A stretch of DNA of 64,000 nt, from NCBI GenBank assembly GCA_947650365.1, contig OX393550.1, positions 101,706,343 to 101,770,342 of the forward strand, written 5' to 3'. The notes beneath the pieces were generated by a model that saw only the letters and a list, made by a program, of their open reading frames with translations, did no database searches and had not been told where the DNA came from. The DNA comes from Chamaelirium japonicum (lineage: Eukaryota; Streptophyta; Magnoliopsida; Liliales; Melanthiaceae). The position numbers and the translations under genes were made by a program. Positions 44,368-57,246 of this stretch are shown one piece after another (positions within the stretch are counted from its first letter, which is position 1; every line of letters begins with the position of its first letter).

Positions 44368-45880
44368 CTACTCTGATCTGTGGATGGGCTGCTTCCTTTT
44401 GATATTCATGGTCTTTTGAGTCTCTATAGGTCTATCGTATGCCTGCCTCGGCCTCTTGGAGGCTCCATCTTCGTCAGCCTGAGTGTTGCGAGCTTGAGTT
44501 GTTGGTCTCGTTGGTTCCTTATCAGAAAGGCACTTCTCGAAGTCACGTTTCTTGCGAGCGACTTGATCGTCCTCTACCTTGATATCCTTTTGAATTCGAT
44601 CGAATAGCAATCCGAGGGAGGCAGGAGGATTGCGGATGAGGTCATTATAGATATAGAGGTCAAAGCGTAGGGCATTCTGGAATACGAGCATGATGGCTTC
44701 ATCGTCCAGGTGGTGTCCGAAGAGTGCATGATGCTTGTTCCGGAACCTTTGAGAGAACTCTCGTAGGGTTTCATCTGATCCCATCCTAAGCCGGTAAAGG
44801 GAGTCTGACTTTTTTTCCGGCTTGAGGTTCAGTCGATAGTGTTGAAGAAAAAGTTCTGCCAGATCCTCGAGCCAACTCACAAAATTGGTCGGGAGGTTGT
44901 GATACCAATCGAGCGACATGTCATCCAGGCTGCCAGTAAAGGTACTGTATAGAACCTGGTTGTCGCTATTATGTGGCGCCAATGCTTACCTAAAGGCGAG
45001 GACGTGTAGCGTCGGATCTCTAGTTAGGCAGTTGGACTTGGGGAGAGCAGGAGCTCTCCAGCTTCGAGAAAACAGGGCTCGGAGAATGTGATGATGAAGT
45101 GGCCCTTCGGAGATGTGATTATTCCGATAATTACCCCGTTGGTTGAAGCGGTGTCTTAGAGGAAAGGAGGCAAAGAGGGCGTTAGAGTCCATCTCGTCGT
45201 CCGATGTCCAGCTGGGGTTCGATCGCCATTGTAATATTGCTGAACTTTGGAGTGGTGCCCATTATTCTGAACATCCCTCACGATGCAGGACTCGGAAGAT
45301 GACTCGGAGCCGAGAGACTTAGGATGGCGAGCAGACTCATTGAGATGCTCCCAGACAGTCGGCCTGGGAGGAATAGGAAGGGTCCTCTCGAGAGGGATTT
45401 GAGAGAACGTTGAGGGATGTCGACGACGGATCATATGGAAGGAGCGGGAGATCGGTAAATCGACCGGCAGACGTCTGCTCCGTCCTTGATGCCAGCGGCA
45501 GAACATAGGAGGTCAGTTCCTGCTTCGATGGTAATCTGTCGGAGGGAGTCTCTTTCCATCATGAGAGTAGTGTTCTGCTTTATAAAGGTGAGGAGTTGAT
45601 ATTCCTCTGCTGTGATTTGGTATGACGCTTAAGCACCGGTACCGGGAGAGACATGTGCTTTCCCCAAGCGCTGAGGAATTTGGTCGGCAAGTTGAGGTGA
45701 CTATCGAGGTTGAGCCTGGACGGTGTGATCAACAGAGAGGTGACTCCTTGAATTAACAGCAAGTTGCTGTTCTGGGTGTTGGCTTGTTGCGAACCGATGA
45801 CTCATTGAGTGAGTAATCGGATGCTGAGCATCTGTGAGCATGCCGCTTTCCTCTGGCTGGTCCATCGATGTCTTCGCCAT
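44368..45880 (-). pseudogene. gag: Gag of element B2
   Basis: Starts at ATG on the - strand at 45880 and ends at the family stop at 44368 (KRKQPIHRSE). Core motifs are LDWYHNLP, LYRLRMGSDETLREFSQRFR and DLYIYNDLIRNPPASLG. An in-frame TAA near 44984 follows LHVLAFR, the same mutation as in element B. A frameshift lies near 45190. The nucleotide sequence differs from B by about 8 percent in a 100-base sample. Confidence 0.86.
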
Positions 45881-45977
45881 TTAAGTACAACGATGGAGAC
45901 AGACGGATTACTCGGGCAACCGGTATCTACTACCGGAGGAGTTAGAAAACTTGGACGTTGCAAGTTGATAGGATTCA

Positions 45978-45999
45978 AATCCCACAAATGGTGCCAAAC
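45978..45999 (-). other. Primer-binding site of element B2
   Basis: On the - strand TTTGGCACCATTTGTGGGAT follows the LTR, one base different from B. Confidence 0.75.
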
Positions 46000-46634
46000 T
46001 GTGGGGGAGGATTTCGTGCCGTTGTACGTGACCCTCCTCCAACAGTCGATTGAAGGTTTGACCCTTCGGGATATGGCACTCTTTGAAGCACTGAGTTGTA
46101 ACTTGCTAGGCTGTTACACAAGCACTATAGAGTAGAGAATGAGCAGACATTGAGAGTGATGATGGAGTTCAGCAGAAGCCTATATCTCCGTGATGCAAAA
46201 CGCAACATTTGAATCTACTATTTCTGAATGAAGTAGAGCTACTCTCGACAGGCCAAGGAGTGCTTTTTACAAGATGTAGAGGGCGAAGAGGGAATATAAA
46301 AATCAGAAGGCTCGAGGAGCTTTGAAAAATAGAAAGTGGGATTATGGTTTGGATTTTGGGGATCTCGAATCATTTACAGGGTTTGATATTTATAGAGCTT
46401 TGGATTATCTAGAAAATATTCCAGGAATATTTCCAAGAATATCCGGGGTTTGATAAATATCCTGGGGGATTTACCAGACCCCAGATAATGTAAGTGGGCC
46501 CCAGGCCGGGCTGCGGGTTCCACCGTCATACTCGTGAGCCCCAGGTAGGGATGTGGGTCCCACCGTTAGACTCGTGGGTCCCAGGCCGGGCTGCAGGTCC
46601 CATCGTTAGGCGTTAGCTAGATTTTGCACCCACA
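46000..46634 (-). repeat. 5' LTR of element B2 (635 bp)
   Basis: Begins TGTGGGGGAGGATTTCGTGCC and ends GCACCCACA on the + strand. TATA box at 46387-46394. Uninterrupted counterpart of 26198-26799 plus 39335-39367, and shows the empty site of element D. Confidence 0.9.
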
Positions 46635-47393
46635 TTGGCCATAGTCGAAGAAGTATTTCCCATTTGCTAGTATGATTCTGAAGTTAATGATATACGAATC
46701 AATGTTTTGAGTGACAGCAACCGAATATCAAGCTAAGTGGAATGTGAGCCTTAAAGTGACTTAAGGAGCTTATTAACTTCAGAATCCTGCTAGCAAATGG
46801 GATCTATTGCATCAAAACCGAAAGTGATTTAGGTTCAGGTTTGTGCAGGACCAAATAATACCTCCAAACCGTATGAACCACTGGTTCAACACTAAAACGA
46901 TAGGGAGCTTGAACTGGCCTATTTTTAAACTATACCAGATAGCAGTGCAACTTTGGCCGGGTTGGTTCGGGTTTTAGCCAACCCGGAACCAAACAGAACT
47001 AATTCAGTTTACCATATTGAAACCCGAACCAATCCAACTTGGACATAGATCCGAACCAATCCAACCAACAATAAGATCGGGTTGGTAGTTGGTCTAAAAA
47101 AATATTGGCCTTTCCAAATTGGACTTTAGGTCTTAGCCACCCATCGAGTTCTCTTGGTAGTTGGTTCAACATTAGTAAACAACTAACGTTTACTCGTGTA
47201 CCAGTGTGATATAGCCCACAAAAGTCCAAACCCCATGACATATATATGTGGAGTAGTATATATGTTTTCGGTTTTCGGATTTGATTGGGTCTACCTGAGC
47301 CCCAACCTGGAACCGACTCGTATTTAGTCGGGTCCACAAAACTTAGAACCAAACCAACCCATTTAGTCAAAATACCCATGTAGACACACAAAT
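46635..47393 (+). repeat. Duplicated flank, copy 2 (contains an inverted repeat)
   Basis: Homologous to 39368-40126. The inverted arms lie at 46659-46687 and 46773-46801 and pair better than in copy 1. No gene seen. Confidence 0.85.
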
Positions 47394-49455
47394 TGTGTTA
47401 AACCCGAACCCGACTCGCATGCACCGACCCAGGGCGAACTCGACATGAATTCGGGCCCACCTGACCCGACCCACACCAAAAGAATGGTCGGGTGGACCCA
47501 TCTGCAGGTGGGACCCACCCGGCCCCCTTGGAAAACCGTGACCCCTACCCATAGGTAGGGGGTGGCCGGCTAAGCAAAAAAAAAAAAAAGAAGAAGAAAG
47601 AAAAGGAAAGAAAAGAAAGAAAGAAAAGAAAGGAAAGAAAAAAGGGAAAAAAAGAAAATGAAGAAAAAGAAGAAAAATGAAAGAAAACCGTCATGCGCGA
47701 GGGGAGGTTGCGTAGACGTCTACACAAGCGTGGATCAGCACCGATCTCTCGATCCGACGGACAAGAAACGAAGCCGGGTCGCCATCGATTTAATTTGCAA
47801 GATTCAAATAAATTCAAAAAAAAAGATTGGGCCATAACTACTCCGCTAGGAAAGGAAAAGAAATAAAGGTTTATTCCCCCCATCAATGAAGGAATAAACC
47901 TTGGGTAGTTATGGGAGAAATATCAAAGGGATTCAAATAAATCTTTCCATATCTCTCCCATCCCCCTTCACCTATAAATAGAGGGGGAGGGGGAAGGCTC
48001 AAAAGGTCGAAATTGAAGACGGAAGCGAGGAAGCTCTGCAAAGGAGGAGTAGCGCCCTTCATCGACCCAAGGCTTCATGAGGCTCGAGCAAGCCTATCCC
48101 TTCGGGACCGGCTTAGTCCATTGAAAGTCCTCATCAACGTGAAGACCCATGCACAAAAAGATCACCCCTTCAACTCCGTGCACGAAGAAGAAAGCTCAGA
48201 GAAAAAGAACCCTTCAACTCCGAAGACGCTAGAAGCAAAGGCCAGAGAAGAAAATTGGAGCGGCATTACCTCGTCGTCTCCAACAAACCTTCAACTCCAA
48301 AGACACCAGAAGCAAATGCCAGAGAAAAATATCGGAGCGGCATCACCCCGTCTTTTCTATCAAGCCTTCGACTTCGATCAAGCCCAAAAGCCCGGAGAAG
48401 AAGTTAGAAGTGGCATCACCCCGTCGTCTCTAACAAGCCTTTGATTCCGATCAAGCCCAAAAGCCCGAAGAAGAAGATAGGAGCGACATCACTCCGTCGT
48501 CTCCAACAAGCCTTCGACTCTGATCAAGCCCAAAAGCCCAGAGAAGAAGATCAAAGCGGCATCATGCTGTCGTCTTCAACAACGTCCTCTCCATTCACGA
48601 AGAAGAAAGCTTGGAGAAGGATACCCAAAGCGTCACTACACCCATCATCTTCAAAACAAAGTCTTCAACTCTGATCACACCAAAGAAGCCCAGAAAAGAG
48701 GAGAAGTCAAGCCGACACCACAATCGTCGAGGAGGCCGGAAGAATAAAGGAGAACTGAAGACGTAGCCATCGTCGTTTGAGAAGAAGATCGAGTCAACGC
48801 TCAAGCAAATGCCAACGCAAGCAACCAAAGCAAAAGCACCAGTAAAGCCCATGCCAAAGCAATGTAAGTGCAAAATCCAAGCAACTATGCCAGTCACGAG
48901 CAAAGCACCGCACGTTCTAGCCGATATGACTTAAAGTCCAAAAAAATTAAAGTATCACAAGCCTCTACCCGTCTACGTTCAAGTGCAAGCACCAAAGCAA
49001 AGCAAAAGTCAGAGCCACGCCAAAACAAAGCCAAAGCCGAAAGCCAAAGCTAAAGCCGACGCCAAAAGCACGATCGATGTCGTGAACCGATGATCAAGGA
49101 CGCCGAGGTCTAGCAAGGATCGAGGAAGACACGAAGACCGAGAAATAAAGCCAAAAACAACCTAGTCGAGAAAGCGCAAAGCACGGAAGGGATAAAAGCA
49201 ATGGCCGATACTCCTTAGCCTCTCAAAAAACCCTCACCCTGTAAAGATCTCTGTCCTGGGCAACCCCTTCAGAGCTCTCACACGAATACCACGTGGAGAG
49301 GCGGATCAAAGGGACCTTCTAGAGGATCTCTCCCATAATCTCCTGATCAAATCTTCGCCACACTCGACTCATCACCCCCAAGTCCCCGGGTCCCGGTATA
49401 TGTAATCTCGTGTGTTTGCAATAAAGACGACCCGTATCTTTTTTCTGCGCATACA
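47394..49455 (+). repeat. 5' LTR of element E2 (about 2.06 kb)
   Basis: Homologous throughout to 40127-42171. TATA box at 47973-47980. It has the same A/G tract (47574-47690), CCGTCGTCTCCAACAAGCC repeats and GCCAAAGC-type repeats (48790-49070). Confidence 0.84.
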
Positions 49456-49527
49456 GATTTTTGGCACGTCCGATGGGACCTCCTCTCCTTTCTTTCGTAC
49501 GTCTGAAGGAGTTGCTGCAAGTTCGCC

Positions 49528-51470
49528 ATGGCCAGAACAAATGACACTACGTTTGCTCCAACAAGCCTTTCACCTATCGTCGAGTCTCGACTACTCCAAT
49601 ATGGTGATCTAGAAAACCCGAAGAATGATATTCCTCCGGTAGTACGCGTCTATACTCAACGTACTCGAACTCTTGCGGACGTCTTCAAGCCAGAAACTGC
49701 TGCTGAAGATGCTCGCCAAAGCACCGATGAGGCCTTGGTGCATGAAGAAACGACCCTCGATCCTAGAATCTCTGTCCAGAAATTTGGGGAGAACCAGCCC
49801 CAACCCCGAGCCAGTTCGGGTTCTCCAACGGATTTTGCACCTCCTTTGCAGGGGGCAAACGTCCACCATCAAGCAGAAGCAAGTTGGCACAATATGACTC
49901 CGATGATGACGGTGAGGATACGGGCATGCAACATCGAGACGTCCTGCGTCATCATCCTCCGTCCGTTCTTCAGCTCCAAGGCATGCAAATGAGTAAACAC
50001 ATGGCTCAGATTACTCAGCTGATGGAAATAAAGGACCGTCACATCAACACTTTGCTTCAAAAGCTAGTTGCAAGGGATGCTACAGCAGTCAATCAATCTC
50101 CTGCTTTTCCAATAACAACTCTGGCTCTGTCTTCAACTCCCGCCCCGACAGAGGTTGTCCCTATGGTTCTAGCAGCTACACCAGCACTCTCTTCAACTCC
50201 TGTCCTAGCGGAGATCATCTCTCCAGCACCAGTCTCGGTAGCAACGCAACCGTCGGCAGCAGCGACAATGACTGCCCAACAGATACAGGCGTTGGTGGCC
50301 GATATGATGTGTTTCCATGGTGACAGTTTTCCTCCGATTACGGCGGTATACTCGAAGCCTTACACCACAAGGATCCAGCAGCTGTGCTTTCCCACCGGGT
50401 CACAGCCACCAAAGTTCCAGTACTTTGACGAGAAGTGAAATCTAAGGCAGCACGTCGCCCACTTCGTCGAAACTTACAACAATACTGGCACATACGACGA
50501 CGAGATGGTGAAGCAGTTCGTTCGCACCCTCAAAGGTAACACATTTGATTGGTATGGTGATCTCCTTCCAGGATCCATTGACAGTTGGTACCAGATGGAG
50601 AGAGAGTTCCTCAATCGCTTCTATAGCACCCGACACATCGTTAGCATGGCCGAGCTTACGGTCGTCAAGCAAAGGAAGGACGAGCGGTGATCGACTACAT
50701 TGATCATTGGAGGAACCTTGCGTTGAATTTGCGAGACCGCTTGTCTGAAGATTCTGCCATCGAGATGTGCACCCAAGGCATGCACTAGGGCTTGCTTTAC
50801 ATCATCAAAGGGATCAAGTCTCGATCCTTTGAAGAACTCGCAACTCGGGCTCACGATATAGAGCTCAGCCTAGCAAATCGTGGGGACTCGAAGGGCAAAG
50901 ACTTCCTAAAGGTGGAGAAGAAGGACAAGCTGTCGGCACCAAGAGCAAAACAAGTCAACGTTGCCGACGTCGCTTCAACCTCCAAACCGCTCAAGATAAG
51001 TGGCAAGCCTGATCAAGGAAAGGAGGATGCCATACCACCGCCTCAGTCTCAAAGACAACCAAGGATGACTCTTAAGGAGCTTGAAGCAAAGGAATATTCC
51101 TTCCCAGACTCGGAAGTCTACTCCATGTTTGATCAGTTGCTGCAGGAAAAGATAATCGAGCTTCCTCCATCAAAGAGGCCTGAACAAATGTATTGCGTCA
51201 ATGACCCACTCTTCTACAAATACCACCGAGTGGTTAGTCATCCCGTCGAGAAGTGCTTCGTCTTTAAAGAGATAATCATGGCACTTGCAAAGCAAGAAAA
51301 GATCAAGATCGACTCCGGTGATGTCACTGCAGCAAACATGACATCAATCACCTTCGGTTCCTTCTCGCCCGTTCTTGTTGTTGCACGACAGGGAACACCC
51401 AAGTTGCGTATCAATTGTCAAAGGCCAATCGCAAAGTCGGCTTCACAACCGAAGATCTCGAAGCGATGAC
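49528..51470 (+). pseudogene. gag: Gag of element E2
   Basis: Starts MARTNDTTFAPTSLSPIVES and changes frame near 49890 and again near 50690. Core motifs match E1 (PPKFQYFDEK, FDWYGDLLPGSIDSW, FLNRFYSTRHIVSMAEL). Stops lie at about 50438 and 50787. Downstream, MTLKELEAKEYSFPDSEVY and a knuckle-like YHRVVSHPVEKCFVFK segment are typical for this gag type. The first cysteine of that motif appears replaced by Tyr. Confidence 0.85.
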
Positions 51471-52519
51471 GGCATGCCCCTGCGCTTGCTGGGAATGAAA
51501 CACCATTGCCTCGGGGGCAACCATCATCATAGCAGCAAGCACCTCTCCCGAGCGAAGCTACATCTCAACGTGCCCTCCAAAAAAGGTACGAACAGAGAGA
51601 TCCAAAAGTCGGCCTATTGGGCTAACCCTCAGGTAAGTTCGATTACTACGTTCTCTACTCTCAGCTTCTATCAGTCTCAATGGAGGAGATCATGCCAACT
51701 GGCTGGGGTTCGGAGAGCGAGTCTACAAAAGTGCAAGTCCCTCCCCGTTAAGCTATGTCTCAGCAAACTCTCCGAGAAAGGTACGAGCAGAGAGATCGAG
51801 AAGTTGGCCTGTTGGGCTAGCCTTAAGGCAAGTTCGACTACTACATTCTCTACTCCAAGCCTTTATCCGTTTCAATGAAAGAAATCAAGCCCACTGGCTG
51901 GGGATCAGAAGACGAGCCAACCGAGCCTCTAGAAGAACAAGCTTCTCCGAGCAACGAAGAACCTGTAGCCACCACTCCAAATCTTTAAGACACATGAGTC
52001 ATACTACCCCGGAGGCGAAGGCCATGGCCGGCGAGACAACACAAGCTAGATCGAGTAACGAGAAAACTCCCTGAGCAAAGAACTTACAAGAAGAAAAGCA
52101 AAGCTCCAAGGAGAAAGGCATTCAAGGTGCCTCCGGTAAATCCAGATGACCTCCTCCAGCAGAGCCCTCCAGAACTGGCAACACTGCAAGAGTTCTTCCC
52201 TGACCATTTTCTCCCAGCTAATCAGCATCTCAGAGTCTGTTATTGCATGATCAAAGTTCACGAGATGCCGGAAGAAAAAATCGAGTCTTTCGAAGAAGAC
52301 GACTCCGACGGTGAGAGGAATAACTCCAATAAGGAGGGCACTACCTCCCACGACGAGGCAATCTTGCACTTGTCGCTCATAGAAGCCTTGCAGCTTCCGA
52401 AGTAAGCTCGTCTAGCAATGGCTACAGTCCTGGTGGATCCAGATAGCTACAAGAGAAAGAGGAAAGATGGTAAGAAGGGCAAAACCGTTGTCTCCTGCGA
52501 TACAGCAATAACCTTCTCT
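51471..52519 (+). pseudogene. Gag-protease linker region of element E2, with an internal duplication
   Basis: Mostly low-information coding remnants. Two copies of a segment about 217 bp apart (51555-51690 and 51770-51905) share GTACGARCAGAGAGATC and TGGCTGGGG. The frame 52127-52405 has an acidic E/D-rich stretch. No domain can be named. Confidence 0.5.
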
Positions 52520-53110
52520 GATGAAGATCTGTAACTTGGAGCACGACTGCATAACCAGCCCGTCTACGTCTCGGGATATATCAAGGAGAGGCCAGTAAAT
52601 CGAATCCTGCTGGACTGTGGCTCTGCTGTCAACATCATGCACATCTAAATAATGGGGCACCTCAATATTACCATCGACCAGCTCTCACAAAGCTAGCTGG
52701 TCATTCAAGGGTTCAACCAAGGGGAACAGTCCATTATCAGGATCATTCGTTTGAAGCTTTCCATCAGCCAGCTCGACACGACGGTCCTCTTCTACATCAT
52801 TGACCGTCAGACATCATATCGCCTCCTGCTAGGAAGACCTTGGCCATATGAGAATGGTGATGTGGTGTCCACTTGGCACCAGTGCCTCAAGTACTACGAG
52901 GAAGGCAGGGAGAACTGTATCGTCGCTGATGACAAGCTATTTAATGAGGTTGAAGCACACCTTGCTGACGCCAAGTTTTACCAGGCAAAAGACCTTGTTG
53001 CGAAAGTCCTTCCAGCTAAAGCTTCTCGAACCCAAAAGGCTGAAGAAACGAGACGGGATAAAACTCCTCCACCTGCAGATCCGGAATAACCTCCTAGCAA
53101 GGCGATGCTC
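52520..53110 (+). pseudogene. pro: Aspartic protease of element E2
   Basis: The protease matures Gag-Pol. A frame near 52560 has RPVNRILLDCGSAVNIMHI, where the active-site Gly/Thr-Gly-Ser block is altered to D-C-GSA. A stop follows. The C-terminal motif RLLLGRPWPYENGDVV lies near 52820-52865. Stops within the domain make it non-functional. Confidence 0.78.
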
Positions 53111-54110
53111 GAGGTCAAGGAAATATCAAAGTCAAGACAAAGGATGCGCATCAGCTTCAAGCCGAGATCCATGCAACATACTCTGTTGCCCGTCCAAGTT
53201 ACGTCGGTCCTGCACCTTATACCTCAATAGCTTCACAGCGATCTCCTATTACTTCGGCAAAAGAGCCGGTTCCGTCATTATCAAAAGCCAACATCATCAC
53301 TCTGCAAGAAATGATGTTGCCAATACCTGGTCTGGCGCAAGCTTCAAGCCCAATCGGACCTGTCAGATCTATCGACCCCAATCAACTCGAATTCAAGCCA
53401 AAAGGGAGCTAGGGGCAAAACGCCGCCAAGTTGCTATTCAAAGCTGGCTACAACAAAGAAAGTGTTATACATATGCGCACGCTTCCTCCAGCTGAGACAC
53501 CACACGGGATGACCAAAACGCAAGCTCGTATTTTTCAAAGGGGCAAGCAAATTCTCCCGAATCATCGAGGCATCAGCTCCAGTCAAACCCCAATGGTCAT
53601 CAAGATTGCAACGAGGAAGACCTTCACCTCCAACAACATCGAGGTGAAGATGATAGATGAAGCAGCTGAAGGATCATCCGACTTCGATGCACGCTCCACC
53701 TACGTCGTCCATCCCAATAGCAAATCAGTCAAAAGAAGACGATGACAAGCTCAATATCGGGCCATACTCCAGAAGCAAAAAAAAAAGCAATCAAAGCCAA
53801 TCAAAATCTACATTTGTGTTTGAAAGACTCGGGCCAATCAAACAGACAAAGATGAAGTCGGTGTTCGACCCTTTGGAAATACCGGTTAGGGACGTAGTTT
53901 TGATACCCACCCACTCACCCAAGGCAATGCATTCGACCGGATCTTCTAAAAGAATCTTCCGCGATCACTCCATGGTGTCCATCAATTACATCTTCGTTTC
54001 TGGAACTAAAAACGGTGATACTTCTACTTCGGACGATGAGTTGCAAGATGCCCCGCCAGTCCTCGAAGAAGGGAGCAGTCCATCATTAACGACTTGAAGA
54101 AAATCAACTT
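53111..54110 (+). other. Degenerate pol N-terminal region of element E2
   Basis: Remnant coding sequence with several frames and stops. The stretch 53690-53860 matches E1 43713-43860. No domain can be assigned. Confidence 0.45.
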
Positions 54111-55215
54111 TTGGCACAGAAAAAAGAGCCTCGGCCTATATTCGTCAGCACACTCTTGACTCCTGAAGAAGAAGATGCATATATAAAGCTGCTCCGAGAA
54201 TACAAAGACGTCTTCGCATGGTCCTACAAGGAGATGTCAGGGCTCGATCCAAAAATCGCAGTACACCAGCTCGGCGTCATCAAGTAAGGACAAAGACGCT
54301 ACCGGCCAGAGTTGGTACCCCAGATAGAAAGTGAAGTAAACAAGCTAATCGAAGCCGACTTTATCCAAGTCAAGTACCCGACATAGATCTCCAGCATCGT
54401 TCCAGTTAAAAAGAAGAACGGTCAAATCAGGGTGTGCATGGACTTCAGAGACTTGAACAATGCATGCCCCAAGGATGACTTCCCATTGCCAATCACGGAG
54501 TTAATGGTGGACGCGTCGATAGGCCACGAAGTGCTAACTTTTATAGACGGATCTTCAGGCTACAACCAGATCAGGATGGCACCAAAAGATGAAGAACTCA
54601 CAGCGTTCCGCACACCGAAGGGGATCTACTGCTATAAAGTCATGCCATTCAGCTTGGAGCCACCTACCAACGAGCCATGCAGAGAATCTTCGACGATATT
54701 CTTCATCAAAACATAGAGTGCTACGTCGATGACCTTATCGTAAAATCCAAGAAGAAGTCGACATATCTTCAAGACGTCGAGCTGATCTTCAAATGGCTTC
54801 GAAGGTACCAACTCTGCATGAATCCACTCAAGTACGCATTTGGAGTCTCCTCGGGAAAATTCCTCGGCTTTGTCATATGGCATCGAGGCATTGAGATAGA
54901 TCAATCTAAAATTGATACTATCATCAACATGCCTGCACCTAAAACAGTGCGAGATCTCAGAGGTCTTCAAGAATATCTGGCGTATATCAGAAGATTCATC
55001 ACCAACCTAACCGGAAAATGCCACCCCTTCAGTCGCCTCATGAAGAAAGGAGCGTCATTCAAATAGGATAAAGCTTGCCAAGAAGCTCTCTAAAGCGTCA
55101 AGGAGTATTTACTCAAGCCTCTAGTCCTGTCAGCATTAGTTGAAGGAAAGCCATTTATTCTCTACATTAGCACCCAGGAGCAATCCGTGGGGGCGCTCCT
55201 GGCTCAAGAAATCGT
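54111..55215 (+). pseudogene. pol: Reverse transcriptase of element E2
   Basis: Motifs in order: DVFAWSYKEMSGLDP, VPVKKKNGQIRVCMDFRDLN, ACPKDDFPLPITELMVDAS, FIDGSSGYNQIRMAP, then a roughly 10-base deletion in the FGLKNAG block near 54655 that shifts the frame. The sequence continues with the catalytic YVDD at 54722-54733 and SGKFLGFVIWHRGIEIDQSK. Stops occur near 54286, 54386 and 55066. The following RNase H begins (GALLAQE near 55188) but is cut by the chromovirus block. Confidence 0.88.
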
Positions 55216-56037
55216 GTATCAAAGACTAAGATCTCTTTCCTATGTAACCTGAAACCTATCCAAAGTATTAGAACCTTATCTGGATTAATCAACCTTGATG
55301 AGAGTAGGTTAACTCAGGAATTGGATTTATGTACACCAATAGCCCTATAAAACTAAGGTACTTCTCAGATGAAAGCTATAGTCGAGAAGTCCAACGGACT
55401 CCAACCTCAAGCAGTTAGTAATATACAAATGAGTAACACAAATAAGTAAAGTTTTAAATATAGTCGAGTTGAATGTAGAATACTAAGTCACCTCTTAGTA
55501 TTTAATTTTTACAAAAACATGGTAAGATCTAGGTTGAATCATCAGTGCATAGAGGACTGATTTTAAGTACATAATTAACTTAGAAATTATAACATGTTCT
55601 GTGATAATTAGGATCGAGGATAATCATCACTTCTCGAATTCAAGTTCAATGGAAAGGGCTACCTAGGAAAGGGCTGTCTGGGGTTAGGTGGAGCTGTTCT
55701 ATAGAAAAAAGGGCTGTCAATTGCCAGTGTGGAGCCACCTAAGGTGGAGCCGCCTAGGACTTTGACTTCGAGATCATGATGATTTACCTCTGCATCCTAA
55801 ATGATCAGAGTGAAATAGTTTGAATTTTAAAAAAAAAATTAAAAAAAATAAAAATAAAATAAATAATTAAATTCCCTTGACTCTCGAGCCAGCGTAGGAG
55901 TTGATAAGTAACGGTGGACTTCCACCTTAGAAGGCTTTGACCTGGTTATATAGAAATACTCATCACAAACTTACTTAAGTCATATCAGAGTTTTCCCAGA
56001 TATATATATAAAAAAAAAGGGTAATTAAAGCACAAAT
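55216..56037. other. Unassigned sequence at the left of element F
   Basis: AT-rich, without recognisable coding. A short repeat, GGGCTGTC, and a GTGGAGCCACCTAAGGTGGAGC stretch near 55728-55750 are visible. Its origin (F interior or another insertion) is undecided. Confidence 0.35.
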
Positions 56038-56099
56038 ATGAAATTAAGAACTTCAAGGAATTGGATACAAGTTAGAAAAGGGAAAGCAATAGAAAACTG

Positions 56100-56222
56100 G
56101 AATCTTGGCACAGACAATATTGGACTAAGATTTCGGGACAGATTAGCAGTTATTGATGCTTCTTATCTACGAGAAGATATATTAACAGAAGCTCATCGGT
56201 CAAAATTTCTTATTCACTCAAT
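56100..56222 (+). pseudogene. Chromovirus integrase-region fragment
   Basis: Translation near 56125-56222 gives LRFRDRLAVIDASYLREDI then LTEAHRSKFLIHS, matching the conserved stretch just before the H2C2 zinc finger of chromovirus integrase. It is only about 40 codons long and out of order with respect to RNase H. Confidence 0.7.
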
Positions 56223-56876
56223 TTAGGCCTTATTTCTGTCATGTCCAACAAGGACCTGTGGATCACCCTGCTCAAAGAGTACGTGGCAAGACTTTCGCTG
56301 TATCGACAGACAATAATGTCATCAAAGGTACGAACTATTTTTATTTCAAACAATATAACAGTAACTACGAAAAGACTTAAATTCGTAGGATCAATTCCTT
56401 GGGACCCCGACATAAATTATACATATTCAACTGAAGGCAGAACTAACAGGATAGACCCTAGTCATCATGACAACGCTTAGTGTTAATCCTAAAACTTTTT
56501 ATTAAATACCAGAGGATACACTACTTATAAGTTATGAGCATCCACTTTTTTTTTAACCTCTTTTAGGAATAAAGTATATGTAGCCATTAATAAGTTTCTC
56601 GACGGCTGTCAAGACCAAAAGTTTTTTTAGTCGGATTCCAATATTTGATCCGTCCCAAACTAGATCACTGGAATTGCCCCAACTCTCAGGCCAACTCTAT
56701 TCTTATATCACTGTGGTTCCTGGTGAATACAGTAGCCAGGTACATTTGATATGTGAGTAGAAAAAGTCAGGAAAAATTTTATTCTCAAATCTTAGAATTT
56801 ATTGCCTTATTGGATCCCATAAACAAGACACTCAGATAAGTTAATAATTAACTCTTAGGAGAAAAGATTAATATTA

Positions 56877-57246
56877 TAGTGGAAAGAAGTACACACTTTA
56901 TATGGATACGTCTCATGTAGGGTTAGGAGGTGTACTTATTATAAGATGGTCAAGTAGTGGCTAATGTATATCTAGTCTTTCAAGTATTCATATGAGCCTG
57001 ATCCTTCTCATATTTTGGAAAATGAAAACATTCAATCAGATGCATATTACGTGGGAGTACTTGTGAAGGTTTTAGACACTAAAGATAAAGTATTGCGAAC
57101 TAAAACTATATGATTGGTAAAAGTACTATGGCAACATCACAATGAGAAAGAAGCTACTTGGGAATTGGAGTAAAAAATACATTTGTTCGACAACTAAGGT
57201 ACATACTTTAAATTTTGAGGACGAAATTTTTATTAGGGGTAGAGGA
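56877..57246 (+). pseudogene. Chromovirus RNase H fragment and chromodomain end
   Basis: YTLYMDTSHVGLGGVLI (about 56890-56945) matches the RNase H start of Tekay/Del elements. A following frame contains VKVLDTKDKVLRTKTI and LVKVLWQHHNEKEATWELE, the chromodomain-linked end of pol, and FEDEIF with GGGGTAGAGGA-type polypurine tract directly before the LTR. Stops are present. Confidence 0.78.

Larger units (their letters stand above)
43881..46634 (-). mobile_element. Element B2: 3'-truncated copy of element B
   Basis: On the - strand: 5' LTR (46634-46000), primer-binding site (45999-45978), gag (45880-44368), spacer and about 1.7 units of the 200-bp array (44225-43881), then the breakpoint. The right-hand flank and a nonsense codon in gag are the same as in B, so it is a segmental duplicate, not a new insertion. 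Confidence 0.88.
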
